DNA from: Jaltomata sinuosa
Taxonomy: Eukaryota > Streptophyta > Magnoliopsida > Solanales > Solanaceae
NCBI GenBank assembly: GCA_003996215.1
Contig: QJPP01001557.1
Location: 206,607 to 270,606, forward strand
DNA: 64,000 nt
Reading direction: 5' to 3'
Below are positions 46,903 to 59,961 of this stretch, one piece after another. The first letter of the stretch is position 1. The number at the start of each line of letters is the position of its first letter. The translations under genes and the position numbers were made by a program. The notes beneath the pieces are model-generated. The model did no database searches, was not told the origin of the DNA, and saw only the letters and a program-made list of their open reading frames with translations.

Positions 46903-48125
46903 ATGGTTACTACAAGGAATAACGAAGCAAGGCCAGCAGTCCCAGCAGTTCATGGCAGAGGTAGGGGAAGGGGTAGTGGACGAGCTAGAGCCGAACCCGC
47001 CAGGGGTGGAGCTCAAGTTGCTGCCAAAGTTTGAGAAGCAACCCCTCCTCTACCTAAGGATCATATTGCGGAAGATGTAGAAGTGGTTGTAGAGGATAAA
47101 AGGGCGCAGGCGGAGGTGACACCGGTTGGGGGTGCAGGCCTTCTTACTATGACACTGGAAGCCTTTCAGCAGGCTTGGAATATTCTGAGTGGGTTGGTTG
47201 GTGATGGAGCCATACCCGCGGCATTTGTGAATCAGGCCCTGGATACTCAGTCAGCGGTCACTACGGTGCCTAGGATGGATGAAGCTTCAGGCACCAATGA
47301 TTTCTTCAGGCCAATGATAGGACCCGTGATGACAGAGAATGAGCATGAGTTGTTGACCAAGTTTCTCAAGTTGAAACCTCCGACATTTCAGGGTACAGAC
47401 AAAGAGAATGCCTATGAGTTCATCCTGGATTGTTATGAGAGGTTGCACAAGTTGGGTATTGTACGTCAGCATAGGGTTGAATTTGTCACTTTTCAGCTGT
47501 AGGGTGATTCCAAGCAGTGGTGGAGGTCTCATGTTGAGTGTCGGTCTTCTGTTCTACCTCCACTGACTTGGGAGCAGTACCACACTTTGTTTCTAGAAAA
47601 GTATGTCCCCCATACTTTGAGGGGCCGGAAGAAAGATGAGTTATTGAACTTAGAGCAGGGTGGCATGTTAGTCTCTGCTTATGAGACTAAGTTCCACGCT
47701 TTGTCTTGTTTTGCCACACAGATGTTGGGTTTCGAGGAGGAACGGGTCCGGTTGTTTGTGAAAGGGTTGAATACTAAGCTACAAGTACTGTCAGTGCATA
47801 TGACTTCTTCAGGGAAGGGCTGTAATGATGTGGTGGATTATGTGAAAAACTTGAGGGAGTCAAGCAGGCGGGGCAGGCTAAGGCTTTAGCCAAGAAGCCC
47901 CGAAATGAGGGAAATTTTGGTGGTTCATACTCCAGGGGACATAATCAGTAGGCTTACTTGGCCCATTCTATTGAGTCAGCTCTGCCAGCTACTATAGGTG
48001 GTCGTCAGGGAGCTCAATCTTCAGCTCCTAGAGGCTAGGGAGCGTCATATATATCAGCTAGAAGACCTACACTTAACCATGGTTGCTTTCATTGTGGCGA
48101 TCTGGGCCACTTTAAGAGGGAGTGT
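46903..48125 (+). pseudogene. gag of the second chromovirus copy (broken)
   Basis: Starts at ATG 46903 with MVTTRNNEARPAV and a Gly/Arg-rich stretch, then NDFFRPMIGPVM, DCYERLHKLGIV, FLEKYVPHTLRG and YETKFHALSCFATQML. In-frame stops fall at 47032-47034 and 47500-47502, the second where the other copy has Gln (CAG). A frameshift lies near 47870. The zinc knuckle at 48084-48125 (CFHCGDLGHFKREC) is intact and ends at the insertion point. Not functional. Confidence 0.85.
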
Positions 48126-51100
48126 TGTCGCGCCCTATTTTGAACTGGCCAAAATATGCTTGCAACATCCGGCTCTTTCTGCCTTTGTTTTGGAAAGGGT
48201 TTAGAGTCGCCACCTAAATTTTAGGAAACTTAGGAAACCATTTTGTATGTAAAACTCTGTTTTTAGTCTGCGAAACGTTTGAGATTCTGAGTAAGTGTTT
48301 TGGTTACTCGAAGGGAAGGTGTTAGGCACCCTTCAGAGCCTATCCGAAGATAGTCCTTAAACTCAGTTTAGAAATAATATTTGGGAAAATTATTTGCTCA
48401 TTATTTGCTAAAAAAGGGGTGATAAAAAACGTGTTTTATTAATTTAAAGAGAAACTCAAAGTATATGACACATGCTACTACAATAGGCAAAAATATAAAA
48501 TATGCTTATAGTAAAAAAAAGGTGACACATATCTACGTACATGTCGAAATATATGAAAGTTTAATAGTAATACTCTTATCATTAAAATATGTAGAACTTT
48601 ATGATTTATAAGAATATATACTTAAAAAGGGCTATGTAAAAGAAATGAGAATGTTATTTATACAAATATACTTTTTGTAAAGTAAGAAATATATATGGTT
48701 TTAGAGTTTTGGGAAAAGTTTATGACATGTTTATTAAAAGAAAGTAAAGGCGATGTATGTATGTTTAAAATACAAGGAATCATATGAAAAAGTTTATTAT
48801 TTTAAAGAATTTGGACAAGTAAAAAAAAATGTAGGAAATAGGTATACCGGTAATAGAGAAAAAGCTATAAGAGAAAAATCATATTTGTTTTGGTAAATGT
48901 ATTTCATGTAAAGAATAATTTGAAGACTTGAGTAGAGAACGAAAATTATTTGTTTTCATGTAAAGGAGACTTTTATTCATAAGGTAAAAAATGAACATGC
49001 ATTGAATATGAGAGAAAATATTATGTACGTAAATGCAATTGTGATAAAATAATATATGTTTAATTTAAGTAGGAAGAATGAGTAAGTAAAAATATAAATA
49101 TATATACCTTGTAGTAGATAGCATATGACATATATATACCTTGCGTTTTGAGGCCTTAAAAAATCTGAAAATCTCAAAATATATATATATAGAATATAGC
49201 AAAATAGTTGTAAAATATTGGGGTTAGAATAAGAGAATAAACGAGTTATTAATAAATACAAAGGAGACTTGCCTAAATTAGATAAGCATTCTATAGTTTA
49301 AAGCCTAAGAATGACTAAATATTCGTTTAAAATATATTGAATCGCTACTTAATATTTTTTTGAAAATCTACCGCGAGTTATTTGGAACAAGTTTTTTTCT
49401 TGAAACAAGCCTAACATTAATTAATCCTAAAAAATCTGCACTATTCACTATTTATTATTACTATTTTTTGAAAGTGTTTAACCACTAATTTTAAAGTATT
49501 TAAAAAGGGAAATCCGAAACTTTTGCCTAATTTTAAAAGGGTGAAGGAAATTCTCTTTCAAAATTTCTTGAAACTAAACAAAGTAATCCACGAAAATATA
49601 AGCCGAAAGATAAAACATTAATCAAAATCACAAAGGAAAACACATCCAAATACACAAGGTTAGTTAAACATTTTAAGTAAGCATAAAGGAAAGCAATAAA
49701 AAAGAGTAAAGGGCTAGATGCGCCAAATTCCTTTGGAGGAACTAAATTTCTAAAGGGACGACTCTGAGCGCCTGCGATAGCTCCTAATAGCTGCTCGACC
49801 CAAATATTTATTGGGGCCGAAAGTGAGTTTCAAGTGAGAACTCAAGCTCTCCGGTTGTTTCATGTAACACAAAAAAAATGATAAGGATTAGTAACTTGTA
49901 TAACAAAGCTTACAAAATGTAGAAATATGCCAAGCTTAACAATAAAGTGATAAGGAAAACAAACATGCTACTCGGTAAATACACAAGCATATATGAAAGA
50001 CGACATGTAACCATATTTTGCTTCATTTTTTAAAAGCGAATGATCAAATTTATTTGACTAGAGCACAAACGAACTAACATGAGATGATATCCGAAAAGAA
50101 CTTAGGCAAAACGAACATCTTCAACACTAGTCGATTATGGGAAAACAAAGTACACAACAAATAGCAATATAAAACTTTATTATTATTATTTTTATTCACT
50201 TTAACTAAATAAGTAGCTATGAATAAATCACCTCAAAAAGTAAGTCGTTATGAACAAATCAACTCAAAAAGTAAGGCAAACATTAGTGACGGGAGGATCA
50301 AAAAGGGAACCAAACTACTACACTAGCTCATGATAAATTCCTTAAGCTAGTATTCCCGAGATTGATCCCGAGTTAAAACAAAAATAATGAAAATACGGGC
50401 AGCCCTCTTTTTCTAACAAATGCACACTAAATCAACCACTTTTTACTAGGATTAAGGTGTTTTGAAGAAAGGTTAGATTGCAAGCAAGACCACAATATTT
50501 TACAAACGCCGGAAAATAATCATAATATGTATATTCCTATTTTAAACAAACGTTTTCGGGATTAAAAAAAATAAATGGCAAACCTATGGAAACTTTTAAC
50601 TTAAGAATTTAAACTTCAAGAAACTCAAACATGGCATACATATACCTTTTCGATTTAAACAAAATCAGCCCCTAGTTGTGATTAAAACGAGACGGGATGA
50701 TTACATACTCTTACAACTCAATCCGTAAAAGAAAGCAACAAGAAAACTCAACTTTTATGAAGAGTAAACATTGATCCTAACCTCTAGTTATGCAACAAAG
50801 GTAACCATGTACATTTGAAGACTTGGAGCCTCTTGAAATTTATTTCAAGTTGAATTCAAGGTTATAAATATTCTTCCAATACATCATCGACTATAAATAC
50901 AACCAAACAAACCAACAACTATTTTACTTCAAATTAGCCACGATAATTCAAACCAAACAAACAACAACATTTAGAACATTTGAGCCAAGTCTTGAGTTGT
51001 AACACTTCACAATCACATAAGCTAAACCAAACGATCAGAAACTGATTTGTTTCACATCTTTTACGCCTAAAATCCACCAACTAACATCCCGAGTAACTAC

Positions 51101-52894
51101 ATAGTAATCGATTAACAAAATCCAAGTGCAACGTAATTAAGACGGGATGATTTATATACTCTTGGAACTCAAGCGAAGTCAGCCAACACCCAAAGAGAAA
51201 CGATAACAAGCATAATACAAGAAATTGAAACCAACACTACCGATTTTAATTCAACCACTTCACTGTTAAAATTTCGCTCCCCTAAGCAGTAAAACGAAAC
51301 TCTATTATTTTCTCATATACATCGCACCAAACCAACCACACACGGCCAAACCACGAAACCAAACAAGGTGCTCACATATTCTTCTTTACGAAAACATATC
51401 ATACCCAAAACAAGAGGAGAACAGAAACTGAGTTATAAGAAAGATTTTTACCTTGTGTTGGGCAGCGATTGAGGCCGTCGAGTGTTGAGTTTCAAACTAG
51501 CGACTTCCGACTCCGATTTCAACTCGAAGTATTCCGAGATGAACAAAAAGAGAGAAATAAATTAGAGAACAAGATGAAATAGAAATTGAGAGAAAGAGGC
51601 TGTTCCTTCTCCTTCTTTTTTTTTTTCGTCCGTGTCTCTCTGTGTGTGTGTCTGTGTGTGTTTTCTTTTGTGTGTTTTCTTTTGTGTGTTCTCTTTTTTT
51701 CAAAAAAAAATGGCCCCCTAAATCTGTTCTTTTTTCGTCCTTTTATAGCCGAAATTTTAGGGCTCCAACGGTTTCTTTCCAAGAATTCAAAATTTGAATT
51801 CTTGGAAAGACAAGTTGCAAGAGGAAATGATGAAAATCAGAGGAAAAGAAGATGCTTACCCCTTTTTTCAGGTTGATTTGAAATAGACAGTGATGGGTCG
51901 GAGGTGTGGAGCTCGGACCGTCGGGCAAAGGTTGCAACCGGCGGCGGGGGAAGCTTTTTCGAGCTCTGTTTTTGAGTTGACAAAAAGGGTGAGGGGATGG
52001 CTATAAAGGTGGAGGAGTAGAGGAGAGAAGGGTGAAGACCACCGGATTTTGCCATTATCCGGTGGTCTGGCGGTGGTGGTCTTTTTCGAGGTTGTAAAAC
52101 CTCCGAAAAAGGGGAAAAGATGACGTCGAGGTGACGGAGAGGGCACCGCTGCCGTTTGCCCGCCGGTACGAAGCGAAAACCGGCGGGTCTTGGCGGTGAG
52201 GTGACGAGGCAGCAGGGTTTGGGGGGTGTTTGTCGGCTGAAATGGAGAGGGTGAGGGAATCTGTTGGTTTATGTTGAAAGTGGAGGAGAGAGTGGAGAGA
52301 AAAGAATAAGGGGTGGGTTTAGTTTGAATTGGGCCGGGTCAGGGTGCTTTTGGGCTGGGTTGGGCGGTATTGGGCTGGGTTAGGAGTTTTGGGCTGAAAC
52401 AAATAAGGGTTTGGCCCAAAATTTGGTAAATAAATTAGTTTGTAGAAAAAGAAATAATTTTCCCTAGTCGTTTTTCCACTTAATTAATTTAACGATGCAT
52501 TCTTTCATCCCAATTAATTTTAAATACGTATATAGTTGACTTAAACATAGTTTTGATACGCGTAATCGCAATCCTCAATCGATAGAACAATATTTAGGAA
52601 ATGTTATAGCGATACGACAAAATTTCATTTTGAAATAAAAGTTACTAAACCAATATTTTGTTAAAAAGAAATGAAAAAATATTTTTGGGGTGATTTTATA
52701 AGATACAATATTTTTTAGTAATTATTATTATAAAAAGTAAAGGAAATCATTTTTTTTAAAAAATAATTATTGGTGCCAAAATTTATAAAACATTAATATA
52801 AAAATAAGAAAATTATTTTGGAAAAATCCTCGGGATTAAGAAGCATATAAAAATTAATTATGGGAAAAAAGAGGGCCAAAATTGGGTGTCAACA
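48126..52894 (-). repeat. 3' LTR of the Tat element (4.77 kb)
   Basis: On the minus strand it starts TGTTGACACCCAATTTTGGC just after a purine tract and ends GGGCGCGACA at the chromovirus junction. The boundaries come from the polypurine tract and the abrupt end of gag homology; no second LTR is visible to confirm. It is AT-rich with a GC-richer part near 51900-52300. Open frames in it are not convincing genes. Confidence 0.78.
51738..51750 (-). promoter_or_regulatory. Possible LTR TATA box
   Basis: The minus strand reads GGCTATAAAAGGACG within the Tat LTR, in a sequence context suited to transcription into the element's internal region only after LTR duplication. Prediction by motif only. 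Confidence 0.4.
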
Positions 52895-52909
52895 ACTTGC
52901 CCCTCTTCG
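52895..52909 (-). other. Polypurine tract of the Tat element
   Basis: The minus strand reads CGAAGAGGGGCAAGT directly before the LTR start TGTTGACACCC, the usual plus-strand priming site. Confidence 0.8.
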
Positions 52910-54074
52910 AACAGAGATGATGAAAGAGTCTTTGGGCGAAGATGTTGACGTAAAGCCAATTTTGTCCTGACTGGAAAAAATCAAATTTTTGGGAAGGTCG
53001 TACCTAGAAAGAGAAAGGTTATTGTCATTATGAATTCGACCGAACTCTGGTCTCCGAGTTGCCTACATATCTCGGGTTTCACGAGAATCAGGCCAATGTA
53101 GTTCAAAAATTTTGAGAGGTCCTCAAAATTTTGCCCCAGTGTTGGTTTTATGTCGACACTGGTATTTTTTGCGGTAAAGGGGAAGATGATTTTGGCACAG
53201 ATGGAGTGGGTACGGCCATGCTCGAAGTCGAGCTGCCTATGTATCCCTAAGGAAATGGGAATTAGGCCGGTCGTATTTCTGAATAGAGGATTATGGTAAA
53301 TTTTGAGGCAGTCCTCAAAATTTGCCCCAGTGTATGATTTATGGTTGACACTGGTCTCTTAGCTGAGCTTGGAAAGAGTTTTTATGGAATTTACGGTAGG
53401 TTATTTCCTAGACGACAATAATCTTTTCAAAATGGGTGCACTTTCACAGCTTCCCGATTATAAATGTGGTGCACAACACACCCATAAACGAGACTCTACT
53501 AGGCGCATCTCACATCCCTATAAGATCACGTCGAATTGCCGGATGGAGGTAGTCCCTTTAGTACCCTCTGGTGAGAACTCTAGGAGATAAAGAAAAAGGG
53601 TGTCGATGCTTGCGAGAGCAAGTGTACTCTGATTTAGGAATATGGACAACTGATTGTAGGAATTGGAGTCGGAGTGCTAGTCTTGAAACTCTGGCTTGTG
53701 AGTTTGGTATTCCTCATCAAGCATTGCCTCAATCGCTGCTTAGAGGTAGTTCCACGTTGTAGTGTGTCATCCTGCAAAACAGGTAAAAGGGGTTACAAAG
53801 TACCTGTTGAGGCTCAAAACTGCAAATTAAAATTGCAATGTAAAGAGTAGTGTGTAGATATCCAAACGATTGTCGACGTCTCCATTTTGCGGAGTGGATG
53901 CACTGTAGGTGAAATAATTTTGTGAAATAAAGCCTCCGGCTGGCGGGGCAACACTGTAAAGTAAAGCCTCTCGACTGGCGGGGCAATGTTGTAAAATAAA
54001 GCCTCTCGACTGGCGGGGAAATGCTGTAAGATGCTGGGGATGCAAAATCGTGTATTTGCTGGAAAAGAAAGATT

Positions 54075-54315
54075 ATGATGCCTGCTCCGGTTTGTGTGCC
54101 GAAGCGTTAATGAAATGGAATCTTGGGTTGTGTACCAAGATCCTAATGCATGCTCCGGTTTGTGTGCCGGAGCTTAATGAAATGGAGTCTTGGGTTGTGT
54201 ACCAAGATCTCAATGCATGCTCCGGTTTGTGTGCCGGAGCTTTGAATAAAATGAAATCTTGGATTGTGTACCAAGATCCTGATGCATACTCCGGTTTGTG
54301 TGCCGGAGCTTTGAA
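54075..54315. repeat. Tandem array A, four units of about 68 bp
   Basis: CTCCGGTTTGTGTGCCGGAG recurs with starts near 54086, 54154, 54221 and 54290. Each copy is a hairpin (CTCCGG / CCGGAG). The first copy is altered in its second arm. Confidence 0.9.
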
Positions 54316-54320
54316 TGAAT

Positions 54321-54585
54321 ACCCGCATTAGAAGGTGGGCGCCTGTAAAATGTACTGAATGTAAATACCCGCATTAGAAGGTGGGCGCCTGTAAAATGTA
54401 CTTGAATGTAAATACCCGCATTAGAAGGTGGGCGCCTGTAAAATGTACTTGAATGTAAATACCCGCATTAGAAGGTGGGCGCCTGTAAAATGGACTTGAA
54501 TGTAAATGCCCGCATTAGAAGGTGGGCGCCTGTAAAATGGACTTGAATGTAAATACCCGCATTAGAGGGTGGGCGTGATTTTTAA
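54321..54585. repeat. Tandem array B, six units of about 47 bp
   Basis: ACCCGCATTAGAAGGTGGGC recurs at 54321, 54367, 54414, 54461, about 54508 and 54555. Units are nearly identical and the last one is cut short. Confidence 0.95.
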
Positions 54586-54699
54586 TGCAAAATGAGGATG
54601 TTGATGGCATGCATGCTTATGATTGAATGAGTTATGATGATGCTTGCTATGATGCAGCCTCCGATTGGCGGAGTATGTTTTGCTTGCTAATATGCATTT

Positions 54700-55080
54700 C
54701 TCTGATTTGGCAGAGCGTCGCTTGCTTGTTTATGTACAGGCTCCAATCGGCAGAGCGTCGTTTTGTTTGCTTATGTACAAACTCCAATCGGCAGAGCGTC
54801 GTTTTGTTTGCTTATGTACAAACTCCAATCGGCAGAGCGTCGTTTTGTTTGCTTATGTACAAACTCCAATCGGCAGAGCGTCGTTTTGTTTGCTTATATA
54901 CAAGCTCCAATCGGCAGAGCACCGTTTTGTTTGCTTATATACAAGCTCCAATCGGCAGAGCACCGTTTTGTTTGCCTATGTACAAACTCCAATCGGCGGA
55001 GTTTGATGAAGTCAGTCCGCATTCTCCGATCGGCGGAGTTATTTGACGCAATTAGATGGCAATCTCCTATTGGCGGAGTT
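54700..55080. repeat. Tandem array C, about seven good units of 41 bp
   Basis: CTCCAATCGGCAGAGCGTCG starts at 54741, 54782, 54823 and 54864 and then with small changes to about 54990; looser units extend to 55080. Because 41 is not a multiple of three, the array is open in all three forward frames. Confidence 0.95.
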
Positions 55081-55799
55081 ATTTGGAAAGCGATAAACTA
55101 TCCTATTTTCCTATGAGAGCTCTCTGTCTTCGATACTTGATCCGGATCTCGTACGCACCTGCAAAACATAAATGAAAACCCTTTAAGAATTGTAAGAATC
55201 GGGATAAAGTATTTTCAAAAAATAGAGTAGGGGAAGAATATTCGGCTTATGGTGTCGGGATAGCCGAAAGATTTCTCCGATCATGTCCATGAGCTTGACT
55301 TGACATCATCCTGTCTTGACTCCTGTTTCCCTGCGCTCAAAGGAAAATTCTTAGTTTTGGGAGGGGTGTTGATTTGTGTCAGCTTGCGGACCTTGGCCTT
55401 GTCACTAGATTTCTACAAAATCTCATCAGCCGCTCGTGATTTCCTATCCCAGAGACTCGGTATGGTGGATCTCTTCAAAACCTCCTTGGTTGCTCGCGAC
55501 TTCCTTATCCGAAGGCTCGGTAGGTGGAAAGGCAATGAAATATTTTGAAAATATGTATATATATTTTTAGAAAATAAGTATATTTTGTGTATACTAGGCG
55601 CATATATATAGTGATTATTCATCGTTCCTTAGATTATGACATGTTCCGAAATCCAATCGAGTCTTCCCCTTTGTTGAGGACGTCCAAGTGTACTCTTCTC
55701 GTGGCTCCGGCTTTTGGTGACGCTTTTCTATCTCTCTGTAGAATGTTGTGATCACTCTGAAGGTATAAATAAGAGGGGGGGAGGTTTATCCTAAGGGTA

Positions 55800-56240
55800 T
55801 GACCGAACCTTTAGGGTTGCCTACGTATCCCCGAATGGGAATCAGGTCTGTACGTAGTTCGGGGGATATCAAAGAAAGATGAAAATATGTAATGCATTTA
55901 CCGAGCCTGACTCAGGCTGCCTACGTATCCAAACGGAATCAGGTCAGAACGTAGTTCAAATACATTAGGGATAATGAAAAATATGAAGTGCAATGACCGA
56001 GCCTGACTCAGGCTGCCTACGTATCCAAAACGGAATCAGGTCAGAACGTAGTTCAAATACATTATGGAAAATGAAAAATATGGAGGGACCGAATCCGACG
56101 AGGATTGCCTACGTATCCCACCGAGGGAAGTCAGGTCAATCGTAGTTCTGAATACATAAAAGATGATGTTTTTGGTTTTTCTAAGGGAAACCGGACTCGA
56201 TGTGGGTTGCCTACGTATCCCGCCGTGGGAAGTCAGGCTA
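55800..56240. repeat. Array D, five units of about 93-102 bp
   Basis: GCCTACGTATCC starts at 55819, 55919, 56014, 56107 and 56209, followed each time by a GAATCAGGTC / GAAGTCAGG block and CGTAG. Related single units occur near 53068 and 53237. Confidence 0.88.
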
Positions 56241-56310
56241 ATACGTAGCTCTGTTACATTAGAGAAAAATGCAAAAAAGTACAAGAAAACAACAACTAGT
56301 CCCTCTGTCT

Positions 56311-59300
56311 TCAAATGTAGTACTTCTTGATAGCGTCTGAATTGATCGGCTTTGTGCTCACGACGCCATCCATTTCTGCGAGGATTACTGCTCCGCCTGA
56401 GAGCACTCGGTGAACCATGTAAGGACCTTGCCAATTTGGCGCAAATTTCCCCTTAGCTTCAATTTGGTGAGGGAATATTTTCTTCAATACTAATTGCCCT
56501 AGTGTGAATCGTCGAGGCTTGACTTTCTTGTTGAACGCTCTGATCATTCTGTTTTGATAGAGTTGGCCGTGACATACTGCATCTAGTCTCTTCTCATCAA
56601 TGAGCATCAACTGTTCAATCCTGCTACGAACCCATTCCGCGTCTTCCAGACCAACCTCTTGGATGATTCTTAGAGAAGGTATTTCCACTTCAGCGGGTAT
56701 CACTGCTTCCGAACCGTAGACCAACATGTAGGGGGTTGCACCAGTGGATGTTCTGATTGTGGTGCGATAACCGAGCAAAGCATATGGCAGCTTCTCATGC
56801 CATTCTCTGTTACTATCTATTATTTTTCTCAGGATCCTCTTGATATTCTTGTTCGCGGCCTCAACTGCTCCATTCATTTGTGGTCGATAAGCTGTGGTGT
56901 TCCGGTGGGAGATCTTAAACCTTTCACAAGTCTCTCTCATGAGATCACTGTTAAGATTGGTTCCGTTGTCTGTTATGATTGATTCTGGAATTCCAAAACG
57001 ACAAACTATGTTATTTCAGACGAAATCTGCTACCACCTTCTTAGTTACTGCCTTGTGCGTTGAAGCCTCAACCCATTTTGTGAAATAGTCGATAGCTACC
57101 AGGATGAAACGGTGTCCATTTGATGCGGGAGGCTCTATGGGTCCAATTACATCCATGCCCCAAGCAGCAAATGGCCATGGGGACCCCATCACATTGAGCT
57201 CGTTTGGTGGAACTCGTATGAAGTCGCCATGAACTTGACACTGATAACACTTTTGTACATACCGGATGCTATCCCTCTCCATAGTCATCCAAAAGTATCC
57301 AGCTCTCAAAATCTTCTTTGCTAAAGTGAATCCGTTCATGTGGGGTCCACATGTCCCTGCGTGAACTTCCTCTAACAGTCTTGTCGCTTCTGTTGCATCG
57401 ACACACCTTAGTAATCCCAAATTCGGGGTTCTCCTATACAGGATTTCGCCGTTAAGGAAGAAATGATTGGCCATTCTCCTTAAAGTCCGCTTCTGCTTGC
57501 TACCGGCATTTTCTGGATATTCTCCTGCTTCGAGCAACCTTCTAATATCATGGTACCATGGCTTTCTATCAAACTCTTCATTTACGTGAAAACAGTATGC
57601 GTGCTGGTCACGTATCTCCACTTCAATAGGGTCGATGTAATTCTTATCCGGGTGTTGGATCATTGAGGAAAGAGTAGCCAAAGCATCAGCGAACTCGTTT
57701 TGAGCCCGGGGGACATGTTTAAACTCAATCTTTGTAAACCTTTTGCTCAGCTCCTTTACACATTCCAGATAAGGAAGGATCTTGACATTCTTGGTGGCCC
57801 ATTCTCCTTGTACCTGATGAACCAATAGGTCAGAATCACCTATTACCAAAAGCTCTTTGATGTTCATGTCCACAGCCATCCTAAGTCCGAGAATACATGC
57901 TTCATATTCTGCCATGTTGTTTGTGCAAGGGAATCTAATCTTGGCTGAGATTGGGTAGTGCTGTCCCGTTCTTGAAACCAAGACTGCTCCGATTCTGACT
58001 CCTTTGAAATTCGATGCCCCATCGAAGAACAATCTCCATCCATCATATGATTCTGAGATGTCCTCCCCTGCAAAAAATACTTCTTCATCGGGGAAGTAAG
58101 TCATGAGCGGTTCATAATCTTTGTCCACCGGATTTTCTGCGAGGTGATCGGCCAAAGCTTGTCCTTTGACGGCCTTCTGTGTCACGTACACAATGTCGAA
58201 CTCACTCAGCAAAATTTGCCACTTTGCTAATTTCCCTGTAGGCATCGGTTTCTGAAAGATGTACTTGAGTGGATCCATTCTTGAGATCAAGTACGTGGTG
58301 TATACCGACAGGTAATGCCTCAACTTTTGCGCAATCCAAGTCAAGGCGCAACACGTTCGCTCTAACAAGGTATATCTTGCCTCGTATGGTGTAAACTTCT
58401 TGCTCAAGTAGTAAATAGCTTGCTCTTTCTTTCCTGTGTCATCGTGTTGTCCTAACACACATCCAAATGCTCCATCCATGACGGATAGATACAGCAGCAA
58501 TGGTTTTCCGGGCTCTGGTGGAACCAATACTGGCGGGTTGGACAAGTACTCCTTGATTCTGTCAAAAGCTTTTTGGCATTCCTCCGTCCATTCTGTGGCG
58601 GCATCTTTCTTTAGTAACTTGAATATGGGTTCACAGATCACTGTAGACTGAGCTATGAAACGACTGATGTAATTGAGTCTCCCCAAGAAGCTCATCACAT
58701 CTTTCTTGGTCCTGGGGGGAGGTAACTCTTGAATCGCTTTGATCTTTGATGGATCCAATTCTATGCCTTTCCTGCTGACGATGAAACCCAGTAGCTTTCC
58801 GGCGGGAACTCCGAATGCGCACTTTGCTGGATTCAATTTCAAATTGTATCTCCGCAACCTCTCAAAGAACTTCTGTAAATCCTGTAGGTGGTCTGAACTC
58901 TTCTTGGACTTGATAACGACATCATCTACGTACACTTCAATCTCTTTGTGAATCATATCATGAAAAAGGGTAGTCATGGCCCTCATATAGGTTGCGCCAG
59001 CATTTTTGAGTCCGAATGGCATCACTCTATAACAATATACTCCCCATGGAGTGATAAATGCTGTTTTCTCCGCATCATCTTCATTCATCAGGACTTGGTG
59101 ATATCCTGCAAAGCAATCGACAAACGATTGCAACTCATGCTTTGCACAATTGTCGATGAGTATATGAATGTTTGGGAGAGGAAAATTATCCTTGGGGCTA
59201 GCTTTATTAAGATCCCGATAGTCTACACATATCCTGATTTTCCCGTCCTTTTTTGGCACTGGCACGATATTGGCCAACCATGTGGGGTAATTAGTAACCC

Positions 59301-59961
59301 TCACAACATTTGCCTGGATCTGCTTAGTTACCTCCTCCTTGATTCTTAAACTCAAATCAGGCTTGAACTTCCTAGTCTTTTGCTTCACAGGCGGGCAAGA
59401 AGGATCAGTTGGCAGCTTGTGTGAGACGATATCGGTGCTTAATCCTGGCATGTCATCGTAGGACCAAGCAAACACATCAACATATTGTTTGATCAATTCA
59501 ATCAATTCTCGCTTTCTTTCGCCTTCCAAGTGTATGCTGACTCGTACTTCTTTCACCATTTCTTCATTTCCCAAGTTGACAACCTCAGTTTCCTCCATGT
59601 TGGGCTTTTTCTGACTTTCAAGCTGTTCGATCTCCTGAGGTAGATTTTCAGGCATCATGCTTTCATCGTATTCTTCATAGTCCTGCTCATGACTCGCGCT
59701 TTGCTCAATGGATTCGTTACATGTCATAACCGTTGTACGATGATTTTTACTAATATTAGCGCAGGACTCTTGTCGAAACAGGGACGGGCTGATGGTCCAG
59801 TTCTGCAAGACTTCTCCAGGCTCGGCATCACGGATGGTCAGCTTCTTGATGTCTTTCTCCAGTCCATCGTTGGTCATGGCCACAAATAGATTTCCTATTC
59901 CCTCAATGACGTCTTCATCAACTGCTTCATCTGGGACTAGGACTTGTCCTGGCACGAACAC
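56311..59961 (-). pseudogene. Tat pol: reverse transcriptase, two RNase H regions, integrase (nearly intact)
   Basis: A 981-codon open stretch (57016-59961) carries RT with ICVDYRDLNKASPKDNFPLP and active site EVYVDDVVIKSKK near 58910, a first RNase H-like region (GAFGCVLGQ, ALTWIAQKLRHYL), and a second, archaeal-type RNase H (LFFDGASNFKGVRIGAVLVS, NNMAEYEACILGL, ADALATL). Integrase zinc region (CYQCQVHGD) and core (WGMDVIGPI) follow. A single TGA at 57016-57018 stands where Arg is expected; the same frame continues to 56311 through SIITDNG, AYRPQMNGAVEAANKN and a KKIFPHQIEAKGKFAPNWQG tail. One stop plus an upstream frameshift disable it. The two RNase H regions place it in the Tat lineage. 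Confidence 0.9.

Larger units (their letters stand above)
44490..48125 (+). mobile_element. Second copy of the chromovirus, cut in gag
   Basis: LTR 44490-46682, primer site, then gag to 48125, where a Tat-type element interrupts it inside the last Cys-containing stretch of the zinc knuckle. It belongs to the same family as 1145-10718 by LTR start, LTR arrays and gag. Its pol is outside the window or lost. Confidence 0.9.
52910..56310 (-). other. 3' untranslated region of the Tat element
   Basis: No coding beyond repeat-derived open frames. It contains four tandem arrays (listed separately) and two earlier related units near 53060-53130 and 53230-53330 with CCTCAAAATTTTGCCCCAGT. Such arrays between pol and the 3' LTR are known in Tat/Ogre elements. 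Confidence 0.7.

Noticed and set aside
51497..52146. Overlapping short open frames on both strands
   Set aside because: Low-complexity and GC-richer part of the Tat LTR; no start context or domain.
54321..54585. Regular 47-bp repeats as a CRISPR-like array
   Set aside because: There are no unique spacers; the whole unit repeats, and the context is a plant retrotransposon.
54627..55116. Three overlapping open frames of 113-139 codons as genes
   Set aside because: They are the same 41-bp tandem repeat read in three frames.
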